64,000 nt of DNA from Pseudomonas sp. MYb327 (GCF_040438925.1 NZ_CP159258.1:1998001-2062000); one strand, 5' to 3'; counted from the first letter of the stretch, positions 1 through 9,945 are shown. Made by a program: numbers and translations. The notes: generated by a model not told the origin, from the letters alone.

Positions 1-1
1 T

Positions 2-1069
2 GCGGCCATCTGTAACGCTCTGGTGATGCCGCTGGCCGGCTACCTGGTCGACCGTTTCGGCGCGGCCCGGGTCGCGCTGGTGGGCACGGTGTTGGGGTGT
101 GTCAGTTACATGTGCTTGTCGCTCACTCATTCCTTCGGCTCGTTTGTCGCGATTACGGCGCTGAGCGTTGCCTTGGGCAACCTGGCGAGTTATCCGGCCT
201 TTCTGTTCTTGACCCAGCGCTGGTTCGACAAACACCTGGGGCTTGCCTTTGCTATCACCTCGTCGGGCCTCGCGGTGGGCACTGGCGGATTCTCCTACCT
301 TATTTCGCAGAACATCGAAGTGCACGGCTGGCGTGAGGCATTTGTGATCGGTGGGGCCATTGCCCTAGTGATTGGCCTGGTCAATCTCGCCGTGTTTGTT
401 CGTGACAACAAGGGACCGATTCCAGAAGCGGAACGCAGTGGTGAAAAAAACCAACCAGGCCAGGACGGTCTGACCTTGCGAAGTGCCCTGGCAACGCGGG
501 ATTTCTGGTTGTATTCGCTGGCCTTTGTTCTGGTGCTGGTTGGCGCTGTGGGCGCGAGTTTCCACTTGCCTGCGATGTTGTCGGACTGGGGCGTATCTGC
601 CGCTCAGATTGCCGGCATCGTTGCTGCTGGCTCTGTCGGGTCATTATTCGGACGACTTTGCGGTGGCGCCTTGCTGGATCATCTGCACACCCGCACCGTG
701 GCCGGCATTTTTCTCGCGTGCCAGTTGGCCGGCTTCGTGATGCTCATGAATGGACCCGGTTGGGCGCTGCTCGCCAGCTTTCTGATTGGAGCAACGCAAG
801 GCGCGGAAATCGATATTTTGGGTTATCTCATCGCTCGTCGATTTGGTCGCCTGGCTTACGCGCGGATCTTCGGCAGCGCCTTTTCGGTCACGCTGCTGGG
901 CGCCATCATCGGTCCCATCGTGTTGGGTATGGTTTTCGATAAAAGCGGTTCTTACAGCCTGGGCTTGATGCTGTTCCCAATACTGCCGGTCCTTGCGTTT
1001 GGCTTGCTGTGCCTGTCAGCCAAGTCGCCGCAACAGGCCTGGGTTTCCACCGCAGCCAAAGTGACATAA
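2..1069 (+). CDS. MFS transporter, 5' end cut by window edge
   Basis: The reading frame is open from base 2, so the true start lies outside the window; 355 residues are visible. The chain is strongly hydrophobic, with about ten membrane segments. Near the visible N-terminus is GYLVDRFGAARV, the loop-2/3 signature of major facilitator carriers, and a hydrophilic central loop rich in charged residues lies at about residues 135-155. The overall look resembles monocarboxylate/oxalate-type (MCT/OFA-like) members, which often sit beside aromatic or organic-acid catabolic genes. It is followed after 54 bases by an OprB-like porin on the same strand, so an inner-membrane carrier plus outer-membrane channel pairing is plausible. 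The substrate cannot be told from sequence. Confidence 0.85.
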   Translation, partial: AAICNALVMPLAGYLVDRFGAARVALVGTVLGCVSYMCLSLTHSFGSFVAITALSVALGNLASYPAFLFLTQRWFDKHLGLAFAITSSGLAVGTGGFSYLISQNIEVHGWREAFVIGGAIALVIGLVNLAVFVRDNKGPIPEAERSGEKNQPGQDGLTLRSALATRDFWLYSLAFVLVLVGAVGASFHLPAMLSDWGVSAAQIAGIVAAGSVGSLFGRLCGGALLDHLHTRTVAGIFLACQLAGFVMLMNGPGWALLASFLIGATQGAEIDILGYLIARRFGRLAYARIFGSAFSVTLLGAIIGPIVLGMVFDKSGSYSLGLMLFPILPVLAFGLLCLSAKSPQQAWVSTAAKVT

Positions 1070-1100
1070 CGCGTTTTCGATTTCTTTAGCTTCTGAATAC

Positions 1101-1115
1101 AACAAAAATAAAAAG
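1101..1115 (+). promoter_or_regulatory. CA motif (Hfq/Crc-type) at porin start
   Basis: AACAAAAATAAAAAG is five AAN triplets and runs into the Shine-Dalgarno AGGGA (1114-1118) of the OprB-like porin. AANAANAA is the known Hfq/Crc catabolite-repression target in Pseudomonas; function here is inferred from motif and position. Confidence 0.6.
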
Positions 1116-1123
1116 GGAAAAGT

Positions 1124-2593
1124 ATGCGGCCCAACTCAATCGGGATGAACCGAATCCGTAAGTGTGCGCCTGAGTTTATACGCGTTACGCTAGCGGCATC
1201 CCTGGCTATATGGGCAGCTCATTCGCTGAATGCTCGCGCTGAAACGACGACCTTCAAACAAGAATTAGTCGGGCAGGTTGCCCCGGAATTGAAGCTGCCG
1301 GCTTCTTCTTTTGATCAAGCGGTAGCGAAGAAATCACTGCCTGACAGTCAACTGCTTGGCCACATTATCGAGCGAAAAAAGCAGTTCGCGAAAATCGATG
1401 CATTGGTAGAGCATGGCCAACTGACCGAGTTGCCACCGCCGTCGGAAAGCATCCTCGGTGATGCGGGTGGACTGCGTAATGACCTTGCCGAGCACGGCAT
1501 CGGTTTCAACATCCTCAACATGTCCAATTTCACCAATAATTACCTCGATCACGACCGGCATAATCCGCAAGCCTACAGCGGTGAGCGTCCGACTTACTCG
1601 TCGAACCTGGTGGCAGGAATTACCTACGACCTGGGGCGAGTAGGCCTGGAAAATGGCCAGTTCATTTTGGGGGTTGGTAGTTACTACTCCAGCTGGGATG
1701 AAGTGAATCCATCCTCGAAATTCAGCTATACGCGCATCGCGTACTACCAGAGCCTGTTGGATAAAACCGTCGAATTCAAAATCGGTGTGTTGCCTAACGA
1801 CCTGGAGTTTATCGGCCCGTTCACTGGCGGTACGTTAGTGGGTGGCACCCAAGGTCTACAGGCGCTCATTCCCTATCAGGTCGGTTTGAGCCACGCCCCC
1901 ATTTCCAGCCCTGCAGCCAACGTGACCCTGAACGTCGGTAACTTCTACAACAAGTTTGGTGTGCAACGCAGCATCAGTCCTGACGGTATGGGGGCGGAAA
2001 TTGACCGCCATCTCGGCGAGCTCGACTTGCACGTAGATCATGCCGGCGCGCTGTACATCGATGAACTCGGCTTCAAGCGCAACGCGACCCCGGGTACACC
2101 GTATGCGTGGTTGCGTGCCGGTTATATCTACAACACATCGGAGTACAGCCAGTTTTTAAGTAACGAACGCAGTGACAATAATTACGCGGGTTATGTACTG
2201 GGTGACTACCAGTTCTACCAGTTCGATAGTGCCATCGCCTCACGCGGTCTTTATGCTGGTTTTACCTGGATGTCGGCACCGGAAGATCGCAATTTGTTCG
2301 ATCTATATTACGGCTTCCGTGTGTTCGCAAAAGGGCCGATGGATTCGCGCCCGTTCGATATGGTGACGCTGGAATACGGTTACACCAGCTACAGCGACGA
2401 TGCCAACAAGAAGCTCGATAATTTCCATGTGTCGAACGCTGACGATTCAAGGTCCACAACGCTTGCTTACAACATGCGCCTGGCTGCCGGTACGTATTTA
2501 CGTACGGGGCTCAGCTATGTCGAACATCCGTCATTCAGTCCCGATGTCAAAGATGCACTTAACCTGCAAGTCGGCCTGACGTTGTTTTTCTGA
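1124..2593 (+). CDS. OprB-family carbohydrate-type outer-membrane porin
   Basis: 489 residues. An N-terminal signal peptide (positive RIRK/R segment, hydrophobic LAASLAIWAAHSL, cleavage around NARA-ET) is followed by a short linker region and then an aromatic-rich beta-strand chain ending in Phe (LTLFF), as expected for an outer-membrane barrel. Phrases such as GITYDLGRVGLENGQF and the overall length fit the OprB family of carbohydrate-selective porins. ATG 1124 has AGGGA five bases upstream; an internal ATG at 1145 would give a more usual signal-peptide length, so the start is not certain. It lies between an MFS carrier and an NmrA-type oxidoreductase. Given the setting it may pass an organic acid or glycoside rather than glucose; this is inference. 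Confidence 0.8.
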   Translation: MRPNSIGMNRIRKCAPEFIRVTLAASLAIWAAHSLNARAETTTFKQELVGQVAPELKLPASSFDQAVAKKSLPDSQLLGHIIERKKQFAKIDALVEHGQLTELPPPSESILGDAGGLRNDLAEHGIGFNILNMSNFTNNYLDHDRHNPQAYSGERPTYSSNLVAGITYDLGRVGLENGQFILGVGSYYSSWDEVNPSSKFSYTRIAYYQSLLDKTVEFKIGVLPNDLEFIGPFTGGTLVGGTQGLQALIPYQVGLSHAPISSPAANVTLNVGNFYNKFGVQRSISPDGMGAEIDRHLGELDLHVDHAGALYIDELGFKRNATPGTPYAWLRAGYIYNTSEYSQFLSNERSDNNYAGYVLGDYQFYQFDSAIASRGLYAGFTWMSAPEDRNLFDLYYGFRVFAKGPMDSRPFDMVTLEYGYTSYSDDANKKLDNFHVSNADDSRSTTLAYNMRLAAGTYLRTGLSYVEHPSFSPDVKDALNLQVGLTLFF

Positions 2594-2645
2594 TGTGTTC
2601 AATGGCTGGATAGCCTAGTTGTTTTTCTTTCAGGAGATGAGTTCA

Positions 2646-3527
2646 TTGATCCTCATAACATCGGCCAATGGCAACCAGGGCAAACGTCTAATACCTAAGC
2701 TACTCGCGTCCGGCCATCAGGTGCGGGCCTGCGTGCAATCTGAAGCGTCGGCCAGGCAACTGCGATCGATTGGTGCACAAGAAGTGCTGGTGGGAGACCT
2801 TGCCGATCAGGCGTTCATCGCTCAGGCAATGAAAGGCGTTTCCAGCGTGTACCACATCGGGCCGACGCTCCATCAGGATGAGCGCGCGATGGGTTTCGCC
2901 ATGATCGACGCTGCCAAGGCTGAGGGTGTGGGTCATTTCGTGTTCAGTTCCGTGCTCCACGCCATTGCCAGTGATTTGATCCAGCATGAGATCAAGCGCG
3001 ACATTGAAGAACATCTGCTGTCCTCCGGGCTCGAATACACCATTTTGCAGCCAGCCAACTACATGTTGCCTTCACGCATGAAGGCGGTTTTTGAGGAAGG
3101 CGTGTTCCGCCTGGCGTGGTCGTTGGACAAACGACAATCGATGGTGGACCTGGACGACGTTACCGAGGTGGTTGCGCGAGTTCTCTCTGACCCCGAGCGT
3201 CATTCCGGCGCAACGTACGAGCTGGTAGGGCCCGGGCGCTTCAACGCGTATGAGATCGCTGCGGTCGCTTCAAACGTGGTTGGACGTGAAATCAAGGCCA
3301 AGCGATTCGATGTCGAAGTGTTCGTCCGTGACCGTTTCGGCAATCTTGATCCCGACGCGCTCCAGCATATGTTGCGCATGAACCTCGCCATTGCCGCGCA
3401 TTACAGCAACCACGATTTTGTAGGTAATTCCAACGTGCTGTCCTTTCTCCTTGGCCGTCCCGCCACCCCCTTCGACGAGTTTGTCCGAAAGGAATACGCA
3501 AACTTCAGGAAAGCACTTTCTGATTGA
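2646..3527 (+). CDS. NmrA-like NAD(P)-binding oxidoreductase
   Basis: About 293 residues from a TTG start at 2646, chosen because AGGAG (2632-2636) is nine bases upstream and because the protein then begins directly with the first Rossmann strand (ILITSANGNQGK). An ATG at 2637 abuts the same SD and is less likely. The N-terminal glycine motif, the GDLAD segment after strand 3 and the VFSS segment near residue 95 match the NmrA / atypical short-chain dehydrogenase group, which includes NADP-binding sensors and quinone or isoflavone reductases. No Tyr-x-x-x-Lys catalytic pair is obvious, as usual in NmrA proteins. Its substrate is unknown; it directly follows the porin gene by about 50 bases and may be cotranscribed. 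Confidence 0.75.
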   Translation: MILITSANGNQGKRLIPKLLASGHQVRACVQSEASARQLRSIGAQEVLVGDLADQAFIAQAMKGVSSVYHIGPTLHQDERAMGFAMIDAAKAEGVGHFVFSSVLHAIASDLIQHEIKRDIEEHLLSSGLEYTILQPANYMLPSRMKAVFEEGVFRLAWSLDKRQSMVDLDDVTEVVARVLSDPERHSGATYELVGPGRFNAYEIAAVASNVVGREIKAKRFDVEVFVRDRFGNLDPDALQHMLRMNLAIAAHYSNHDFVGNSNVLSFLLGRPATPFDEFVRKEYANFRKALSD

Positions 3528-3702
3528 GACGGATCGGTAGACGCCTACCTTTTCAGCGGGCCGTTCGTGCAATGCGGCGGCTCAGCGTGCAACTTTAGGG
3601 CTATTAGCGATTCAGCTAACCCACATCATTATTGGCCATTGGCCGAGCCACACGCCTAGGAGATAGGCTCTAAACGCAAGCGACGCAGAACGTCGGAAAT
3701 CG

Positions 3703-3720
3703 AAAAACAACAACAAGAAG
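3703..3720 (+). promoter_or_regulatory. CA motif upstream of short ORF and chemoreceptor
   Basis: Six consecutive AAN triplets (AAA AAC AAC AAC AAG AAG), the longest such element in the window, ending seven bases before the ATG of a 28-codon ORF that overlaps the chemoreceptor start. Likely Hfq/Crc target by motif. Confidence 0.55.
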
Positions 3721-3727
3721 ATCTCAT

Positions 3728-3814
3728 ATGCGCAGTTCGCCTTGGTGGCATCAGCCATATCCACTTTCGCTCGGATTCGATTCGCCTTCGATGTGCAAAG
3801 GCGGGTCCCGATGA
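3728..3814 (+). CDS. Possible 28-residue leader ORF coupled to chemoreceptor
   Basis: A short reading frame opens at ATG 3728 just after the CA motif and ends at TGA 3812-3814, overlapping the chemoreceptor ATG (3811) in an ATGA junction. It would encode about 28 residues starting [10 protein letters not shown], with no recognisable domain. It lacks a strong Shine-Dalgarno (only AAGAAG upstream), so translation is uncertain. If real it would couple chemoreceptor translation to a leader placed under Hfq/Crc control. It could equally be a chance frame. Confidence 0.3.
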   Translation: MRSSPWWHQPYPLSLGFDSPSMCKGGSR

Positions 3815-5745
3815 TCGCTCGTGTACTGGGCAACCTGTCAGTGGGCACCAAGCTGTCGCTGGGTTTTGGTTTGGTATTGTTATCGACCTTAGGCGTTGCA
3901 ATGACCGCGTTTTATGCCTTCAACGTGCTCGAAGTCCGCGCCGAGAAGATGAACGACGTCGCATCCGTTGAGTCGTTGATGTTGCAAGCGCAGGTAGCGG
4001 TAAAGGCGTTCGGCCTGGAGTTGGCTGAGGATGAGGCCAACAAGGTTTCCACCCTGATCGGTGAGCTCGTCTCGCTACTTGAAATGTCCGAGGCGAAAGC
4101 CGGGCAGGGCGGCTCCATCGACGCCGCAAAAAGTTACCTCGCCCAGTTCGAGCGGTACGCTCAAGCCCAGCGCGATGCCCGCAAGGCTCGACTGCGCATG
4201 CAGCAACTGGCACAGGTGGTTGGCGAGCGATTTACCGTGGTAATGCTGGACCAGCTGGACGCGGTCAACCTTCTGGCTTCGAGGGCGCAGCCGGCTGATT
4301 CGGTACGCATGCTGCAACTTGAACAAGACTCCACGTTGCGTGACAAGTTGGCCAACCTGCGTGACAGCGAACTCTATTTCACGCTGCAAGGCAGTACGGA
4401 GGATCGCAACGCCTGGGAGGCGCGGGTTATTGAGCTGCGTTCGTACATGGAAAACCTGGAGCTGCGCCTCGAGGGTTCGGAGCGTGAGTCGCTGACCCAG
4501 GCGCGCACGGCACTGGATGAATACCGCACGGCGTTCAACGGTTACGCCGCGAGCCGCGATCAAACCAGCGATAGCCAGGCAGCGATGAACGTCGCCGCAG
4601 ACAAGGTAAGCGCACTGCTGGGCGAGGCCCGTATCGCACAAGTGCAGGCCTCGCAATCGATGGGTCAGTGGGTATCGCGGCTGCTTCAAGGGATTGTGCT
4701 GTTGGCGCTCGGTTTCGGCGTCGGCGCGGGTCTGTTGATTCGCCACTTGATTTTGCAACCGCTACGTCAGGCAGTTGAACTGACCCGGCGCGTGGCATCG
4801 GGCGATCTCAGCGCGCAGATCGATGCCGCGGGGCGCCGCGATGAACTGGGCCAGTTGCTCGGCAGCGTCGGGATCATGTTGGAAAGTTTGCGCGGTCTGA
4901 TTGGCCGGATTGGCCAAGGCGTCGGGCAGTTGAACCAGGCTGCCGACAGTCTGGTGCACGTCACCGAGCGTACTCGTCAAGGCGTCGACTCGCAGCGCGA
5001 GGAGACAGAACTGGCGGCCACCGCCATGCAACAGATGGCCGCGACTGCCCATGACGTTGCGCGCAATGCCAGTCAGACCCGCCACGCCGTCGAACAGGTC
5101 AATGGTCAGGCACGCAAAGGCGAAGCGTTGGTGCATCAGGCGAGCACCAAGATCGGTCACCTCGCTCAGGAAATGAGCGGATGTTCCGAGGCCATGGACT
5201 CGCTGCTTAACGAGAGCGCGGCGATTGGCAAGGTGCTCGACGTGATCAGTGCCCTGGCCGGGCAGACCAATCTGCTGGCCCTGAATGCTGCGATTGAAGC
5301 GGCACGTGCTGGCGAAAACGGTCGTGGTTTCGCCGTGGTGGCGGACGAGGTACGCAACCTGGCGCGGCGCACCCAAACCTCTACAGATGACATCGCTGCC
5401 ATCATCCAACAGCTGCGGATCGTCGCCGGGCAGGCGGCCACTCGCTTGCAGGACAGCCAGACGCTGACCGGCGAAAGCGTAGTGCTTGCCTCGCAGGCCT
5501 CTCAGGCGCTGCAGGAAATCGCCGCGGCGGTGTCGACCGTGGAACAGATGAGTCAGCAGATCGCTGCGGCAGCCGAACAGCAAAGTGCGGTGGCTGGGCA
5601 GGTTGGCGCAAGCATGGATCGAGTACAGGCAGTCGCGGAACAAAGCACTGCCGCCAGCGGGTTACTGGAAGCGTCGGTGCGCGGGTTGGAACAGGTGGGT
5701 GGCGCGCTCAACGCGGCGGTTGGAGATTTTCGCACGGCATCCTGA
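3811..5745 (+). CDS. Methyl-accepting chemotaxis protein
   Basis: 644 residues from ATG 3811; this start gives the usual short N-terminus before the first membrane helix (about residues 11-33). A long all-helical periplasmic region of about 255 residues follows, closer in size to the helical bimodular (HBM) sensor type than to a simple four-helix bundle. The second membrane helix is at about 291-312, then HAMP, then the cytoplasmic signalling hairpin with the conserved tip [16 protein letters not shown] near residue 487. HBM receptors of pseudomonads bind organic acids such as TCA intermediates, but the ligand here is not known. Lying between the porin/oxidoreductase genes and the PDH-aromatic operon, it probably senses the pathway substrate or an intermediate. 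Confidence 0.9.
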   Translation: MIARVLGNLSVGTKLSLGFGLVLLSTLGVAMTAFYAFNVLEVRAEKMNDVASVESLMLQAQVAVKAFGLELAEDEANKVSTLIGELVSLLEMSEAKAGQGGSIDAAKSYLAQFERYAQAQRDARKARLRMQQLAQVVGERFTVVMLDQLDAVNLLASRAQPADSVRMLQLEQDSTLRDKLANLRDSELYFTLQGSTEDRNAWEARVIELRSYMENLELRLEGSERESLTQARTALDEYRTAFNGYAASRDQTSDSQAAMNVAADKVSALLGEARIAQVQASQSMGQWVSRLLQGIVLLALGFGVGAGLLIRHLILQPLRQAVELTRRVASGDLSAQIDAAGRRDELGQLLGSVGIMLESLRGLIGRIGQGVGQLNQAADSLVHVTERTRQGVDSQREETELAATAMQQMAATAHDVARNASQTRHAVEQVNGQARKGEALVHQASTKIGHLAQEMSGCSEAMDSLLNESAAIGKVLDVISALAGQTNLLALNAAIEAARAGENGRGFAVVADEVRNLARRTQTSTDDIAAIIQQLRIVAGQAATRLQDSQTLTGESVVLASQASQALQEIAAAVSTVEQMSQQIAAAAEQQSAVAGQVGASMDRVQAVAEQSTAASGLLEASVRGLEQVGGALNAAVGDFRTAS

Positions 5746-5826
5746 AGGATTCATTCAGGCCGGCATTTGATGTCGACATTCAGCAGCTTAGTACGGCGGC
5801 ACGTTCTGTCGGTTCATCTCTAAGCA

Positions 5827-5838
5827 AACAACAAGAAG
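5827..5838 (+). promoter_or_regulatory. CA motif at aceE start
   Basis: AACAACAAGAAG (four AAN triplets) lies directly before the G-rich Shine-Dalgarno GGGGGAGG (5838-5845) of aceE at 5851. Position and sequence fit an Hfq/Crc target, suggesting that this PDH copy is subject to catabolite repression, which is unusual for a central-metabolism enzyme. Confidence 0.6.
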
Positions 5839-5850
5839 GGGGAGGCAGAC

Positions 5851-8541
5851 ATGAGTTCGCTAAACGAAAATTCGATCACCGGGTCACTGGCATCGCTGGA
5901 TATTGATCGGGATGAAACGCAGGAGTGGCTGGAGTCACTGGAGGCCGTCGTGCGCGAAGGCGGTTCCGAGCGCGGTCAGTTCCTGCTGAAACAGTTAGAG
6001 CAACATGCAAGAGCACTTGGCATCACCTCGCACGTGCACCCGTACTCGGCCTATCGCAACACAATTGCGATTGAACGGCAGGGGCCCTATCCAGGCGACC
6101 TTGCTGTCGAGGAACGGATCACTTCGATCATTCGTTGGAACGCATTGGCCATGGTGGTGCGCGCAAACCAGGCCTACGGAGACCTGGGCGGGCATATCGC
6201 AAGTTATGCCTCTGCCGCCGAGATCTTTGAGGTCGGGTTCAACCACTTCTTCCGTGCCCGTGATGAACATCACGGCGGCGATCTGGTGTTTTACCAGCCG
6301 CACTCGGCACCGGGTGTCTACGCTCGCGCTTTCCTTGAGGGAAGACTGTCCGAAGAGCAACTGGCCAACTACCGCCAGGAAGTCGGTGGAAATGGCCTGA
6401 GTTCTTACCCGCACCCGTGGTTGATGCCTGAGTTCTGGCAGTTCCCGACCGGGTCGATGGGCATTGGCCCGATCAGTGCGGTCTACCAGGCGCGTTATAT
6501 GCGTTACCTGGAGCACCGCAATCTTGCCGAAACCGCCGACCGGCATGTCTGGGGGGTATTTGGTGACGGTGAAATGGATGAGCCCGAATCGATTGCCGGG
6601 CTCACGCTCGCGGCGCGGGAAAAACTCGACAACCTCACCTTTATCGTCAATTGCAACTTGCAGCGCCTGGATGGTCCGGTGCGTGGCAACGGTCAGGTCA
6701 TTCAAGAGCTCGAGGCGCTGTTTACCGGTGCCGGCTGGAATGTCATTAAGGTCATCTGGGGCTCCGACTGGGATCCGTTGTTTGCACGGGATACGAACAA
6801 TGCCCTGTTGCAACGCTTCGCCCAGACCGTCGACGGCCAATACCAGACGCTGGGCTCCAAGGACGGTGCCTACAACTTGCTGCACTTCTTCCAGCAAGAT
6901 CCAGAGATCAAGGATTTGGTCTCGCACATGTCCGATGCCGAGATTGATGCCCTGAAACGCGGTGGTCACGATTTCCGCAAACTGCATGCGGCGTTCGCTG
7001 CTGCCAAATCGCACTCGGGACGTCCGACGGTCATCCTGGCCAAAACCAAAAAAGGTTACGGCATGGGCGGTGCGGGTGAGTCGCGCATGACTTCGCACCA
7101 GGCCAAGAAGTTGGACATCGACGCACTTAAGGCCTTTCGTGATCGTTTTGCGCTGCCGCTGTCCGACGACGATGTAGCGCAATTGCGCTTCTATCGCCCG
7201 GCCGAGGACAGCCAGGAAATGCGTTATCTGAGAGAACGCCGAGGGGCATTGGGCGGCTACATGCCGGCAAGGCAGAAGGGGGACGAACAAGTCGCTGTGC
7301 CTGCCCTGGCTGATTACGCACGCTTTGCGTTCGAGGCCGACGGCAAAGAGATGTCCACCACCATGGCGGTAGTACGGATGCTCGGCGGTTTGCTCAAAGA
7401 CAAAGAACTGGGGCCACGGATCGTCCCAATCGTTGCGGACGAAGCGCGCACCTTTGGCATGGCCAACCTGTTTCGCCAGATCGGTATCTACTCGCCGCTG
7501 GGTCAGCTTTACGAGCCGGAAGATGCAGGCTCCATGCTTTATTACCGTGAAGCCTGCGATGGTCAGCTATTGGAAGAGGGCATTACGGAAGCGGGTGCAC
7601 TGTCTTCCTGGGCGGCTGCCGCAACCTCCTACAGCGCTCATGGCAAAAAGATGTTGCCGTTCTATATCTACTACTCAATGTTCGGTTTCCAGCGTGTTGC
7701 CGATTTGATCTGGGCAGCGGCGGACCAACGTGCTCGCGGCTTCTTGCTGGGAGCCACCGCAGGCCGAACCACCTTGGGTGGGGAAGGGCTACAACACCAG
7801 GATGGCAGCAGCCATGTCGTGGCGGCCACTGTCCCCAACTGCCGCGCCTACGATCCGGCTTTCGCTGGCGAGTTGGCGGTGATCGTCGACCATGGCATGC
7901 GCCAGATGATGGAGCGCGATGTCGACGAGTTCTACTACATCACGGTGATGAACGAGAACTACGCCCAGCCTTCGCTGCCTTCCGGTGTCGAGGATCAAAT
8001 CATTCGCGGTATGTATCGCTATGCGGTGACGGATGCCGACTCCTCACGTGGCTCGGTACGGTTGCTGGGCAGCGGGACCATCCTGCGAGAAGTGATCGCG
8101 GCGTCCGAACTGCTGGCATCTGACTGGCAGATATCGAGCGAGGTGTGGAGCGTCACCAGTTTCAGCGAGCTCGCTCGTGAAGCACGGGAAGTAGAGCGAC
8201 GCAATCGTCTGAACCCCTCTGAACCTGAGCAAGTCAGCCATCTGTGCGTCTCCCTCGCAGGCGATGCACCGGTGATTGTCGCCTCCGACTATGTTCGCGC
8301 CTGGCCACAACTGATCGCCAGCTATGTCGATGCTCGCTTCATTGCGTTGGGTACCGACGGTTTTGGCCGCAGTGATACCCGCACCGCCTTGCGCAGCTTT
8401 TTTGAAGTCGATCGTCATCAGGTGGTTCTGGCCGCACTGGATGGTCTGGTCCGCGACGGGCGTCTGCCACGTCAGGTGCTGGCTGAAGCCGTCGAGCGCT
8501 ACGGCCTGAAAGGTGATCGCCCGGCGCCGTGGACGTGCTGA
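5851..8541 (+). CDS. aceE: Pyruvate dehydrogenase E1, homodimeric type (copy 1)
   Basis: 896 residues, full length for the AceE family (E. coli about 887). The enzyme decarboxylates pyruvate with thiamine diphosphate and acetylates the E2 lipoyl group. Visible landmarks: the N-terminal ETQEWLESLEAVV segment, the ThDP/Mg motif starting GDGEMDEPES near residue 238 and closing with NCNLQRLDGPVRGNG near 268, and the C-terminal GTDGFGRSDTR signature near 833. The start has an excellent SD and a CA motif. It is followed by aceF (85-base gap with a hairpin) and a lipoyl-E3. A second aceE lies at 50801. A catabolic role, consuming pyruvate or a close 2-oxo acid released by the neighbouring ring-cleavage pathway, is inferred from context. 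Confidence 0.95.
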   Translation: MSSLNENSITGSLASLDIDRDETQEWLESLEAVVREGGSERGQFLLKQLEQHARALGITSHVHPYSAYRNTIAIERQGPYPGDLAVEERITSIIRWNALAMVVRANQAYGDLGGHIASYASAAEIFEVGFNHFFRARDEHHGGDLVFYQPHSAPGVYARAFLEGRLSEEQLANYRQEVGGNGLSSYPHPWLMPEFWQFPTGSMGIGPISAVYQARYMRYLEHRNLAETADRHVWGVFGDGEMDEPESIAGLTLAAREKLDNLTFIVNCNLQRLDGPVRGNGQVIQELEALFTGAGWNVIKVIWGSDWDPLFARDTNNALLQRFAQTVDGQYQTLGSKDGAYNLLHFFQQDPEIKDLVSHMSDAEIDALKRGGHDFRKLHAAFAAAKSHSGRPTVILAKTKKGYGMGGAGESRMTSHQAKKLDIDALKAFRDRFALPLSDDDVAQLRFYRPAEDSQEMRYLRERRGALGGYMPARQKGDEQVAVPALADYARFAFEADGKEMSTTMAVVRMLGGLLKDKELGPRIVPIVADEARTFGMANLFRQIGIYSPLGQLYEPEDAGSMLYYREACDGQLLEEGITEAGALSSWAAAATSYSAHGKKMLPFYIYYSMFGFQRVADLIWAAADQRARGFLLGATAGRTTLGGEGLQHQDGSSHVVAATVPNCRAYDPAFAGELAVIVDHGMRQMMERDVDEFYYITVMNENYAQPSLPSGVEDQIIRGMYRYAVTDADSSRGSVRLLGSGTILREVIAASELLASDWQISSEVWSVTSFSELAREAREVERRNRLNPSEPEQVSHLCVSLAGDAPVIVASDYVRAWPQLIASYVDARFIALGTDGFGRSDTRTALRSFFEVDRHQVVLAALDGLVRDGRLPRQVLAEAVERYGLKGDRPAPWTC

Positions 8542-8579
8542 CCGGTTTTCTTTTCGCATGCGCTCGATGAGCGCTCCCT

Positions 8580-8601
8580 CCGTTGCGTGAACCCGCAACG
8601 G
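8580..8601 (+). other. Intercistronic hairpin between aceE and aceF
   Basis: CCGTTGCG (8580-8587) and CGCAACGG (8594-8601) form a perfect 8-bp stem with a six-base loop. No T-run follows, so it is more likely an mRNA-stability or processing element than a terminator. Confidence 0.45.
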
Positions 8602-8626
8602 ATCTAATTCTGGGCGACGGTAAGTC

Positions 8627-9934
8627 ATGAGTGAAATCAGAGAGATTCATGTCCCTGACATTGGGGACTTCAAAGACCTCCCGGTGATCGAGGTGTTGGT
8701 CAAGCCAGGCGATAAGGTGGCGTTCGATGATCCGTTGCTGACCCTGGAATCGGATAAGGCCTCGATGGATGTTCCAAGCCCTGGCGCCGGCACCGTGGTG
8801 TCGGTGACGATCAAGGAAGGGGACCGGGTTTCCAAAGGCAGTTCGATCCTCACGTTGCAGATGGCTGTCGATGCGGCACCCGCCGACCATAGTGCAGCCA
8901 CAAGCCCCGCAGCGCCTGATCTGCCAGTGAATGCTCCGTCTGCGCCTGTCGCGGCGATCCCGGTTGCGTCTGTTGCAGCGACCGCACCAAAGGCAGCGAA
9001 TACGTCTGGGCCGAAACCACACGCCAGCCCTTCGGTGCGCAGCTTCGCGCGTAAATTGGGCGTGGACGTCTCTCGTGTGGCAGCCACTGGCAAGGGCGGG
9101 CGCATGCTGCGTGAGGATGTCGAGCGTTTCGTCAAGGACGCCCTGGTTCGCCTTGACAGCCCGGCGCCGCGTTCCGAACACGCAGGAGAACTCAATCTGC
9201 TGCCTTGGCCGCAAGTAGATTTCGCCAGGTTCGGCACGATCGAAAAGGTCGCGATGTCGCGCATCAAGAAAATCTCCGGCGCCAACCTCGCACGAAACTG
9301 GGTGATGATCCCCCACGTCACCAACAACGAAGAAGTCGATATCACCGAGCTTGAAGCGTTTCGGGTTCAGCTCAACCAGGAAGGCGGCAAGGACGCGATC
9401 AAGTACACGATGCTGGCGTTCCTGATCAAGGCAGCGGTGGCTACCTTGAAAGCCTTCCCTCAGTTCAATAGTTCGTTGGGCGTTGATGACGGTGAGCCGA
9501 TCCTGATCCTCAAGCAGTACTACCACATCGGTTTTGCGGCTGACACGCCGAACGGGCTGGTAGTGCCGGTCATTCGCGATGCCGATCAAAAGGGCATTGG
9601 TCAGATCGCCAGCGAATGCGGTGATCTGGCAAGAAAAGCACGGGACGGCAAGTTGGGCCCGGCGGACATGACTGGAGGCACCTTTACCGTTTCAAGCCTG
9701 GGTGGCATTGGCGGTACCGGCTTTTCGCCGATTATCAATGCGCCGGAAGTGGCGATCCTGGGTGTGACTCGCGCGCAAATCAGACCGGTTTGGGATGGCA
9801 ACGCCTTTGCACCGCGCCTGATTCTGCCTCTGGCACTGTCATGGGATCACCGCGTCGTCGATGGCGCGGCTGCGGCACGTTTCCTTCAGCATCTGGCTGC
9901 TCTGTTGGCTGATTTCCGTCGAATCACACTTTGA
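8627..9934 (+). CDS. aceF: Pyruvate dehydrogenase E2, dihydrolipoyl acetyltransferase (copy 1)
   Basis: 435 residues with one lipoyl domain (lipoyl-lysine in ESDKASMDVPSP, about Lys44), an Ala/Pro-rich linker (about 85-130), a peripheral-subunit-binding domain (PSVRSFARKLGVDVSRVAATGKGGR, described here by its first and last residues, about 134-165) and the catalytic domain ending with the DHRVVDG active-site motif near residue 407. It transfers acetyl groups to CoA. One lipoyl domain instead of the two or three in housekeeping gammaproteobacterial AceF is the betaproteobacterial (Ralstonia-type) arrangement, suggesting acquisition by transfer. It sits 11 bases before the E3 gene and is surely cotranscribed. 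Confidence 0.93.
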   Translation: MSEIREIHVPDIGDFKDLPVIEVLVKPGDKVAFDDPLLTLESDKASMDVPSPGAGTVVSVTIKEGDRVSKGSSILTLQMAVDAAPADHSAATSPAAPDLPVNAPSAPVAAIPVASVAATAPKAANTSGPKPHASPSVRSFARKLGVDVSRVAATGKGGRMLREDVERFVKDALVRLDSPAPRSEHAGELNLLPWPQVDFARFGTIEKVAMSRIKKISGANLARNWVMIPHVTNNEEVDITELEAFRVQLNQEGGKDAIKYTMLAFLIKAAVATLKAFPQFNSSLGVDDGEPILILKQYYHIGFAADTPNGLVVPVIRDADQKGIGQIASECGDLARKARDGKLGPADMTGGTFTVSSLGGIGGTGFSPIINAPEVAILGVTRAQIRPVWDGNAFAPRLILPLALSWDHRVVDGAAAARFLQHLAALLADFRRITL

Positions 9935-9945
9935 GGGGAACGCCC

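Noticed and set aside
5995..7290. Long minus-strand open frame opposite aceE1 (431 codons), with similar long frames opposite aceE2 and lpd
   Set aside because: GC-rich coding DNA gives long antisense frames; the products have no domain signature, no SD, and the plus strand encodes an unmistakable PDH E1.
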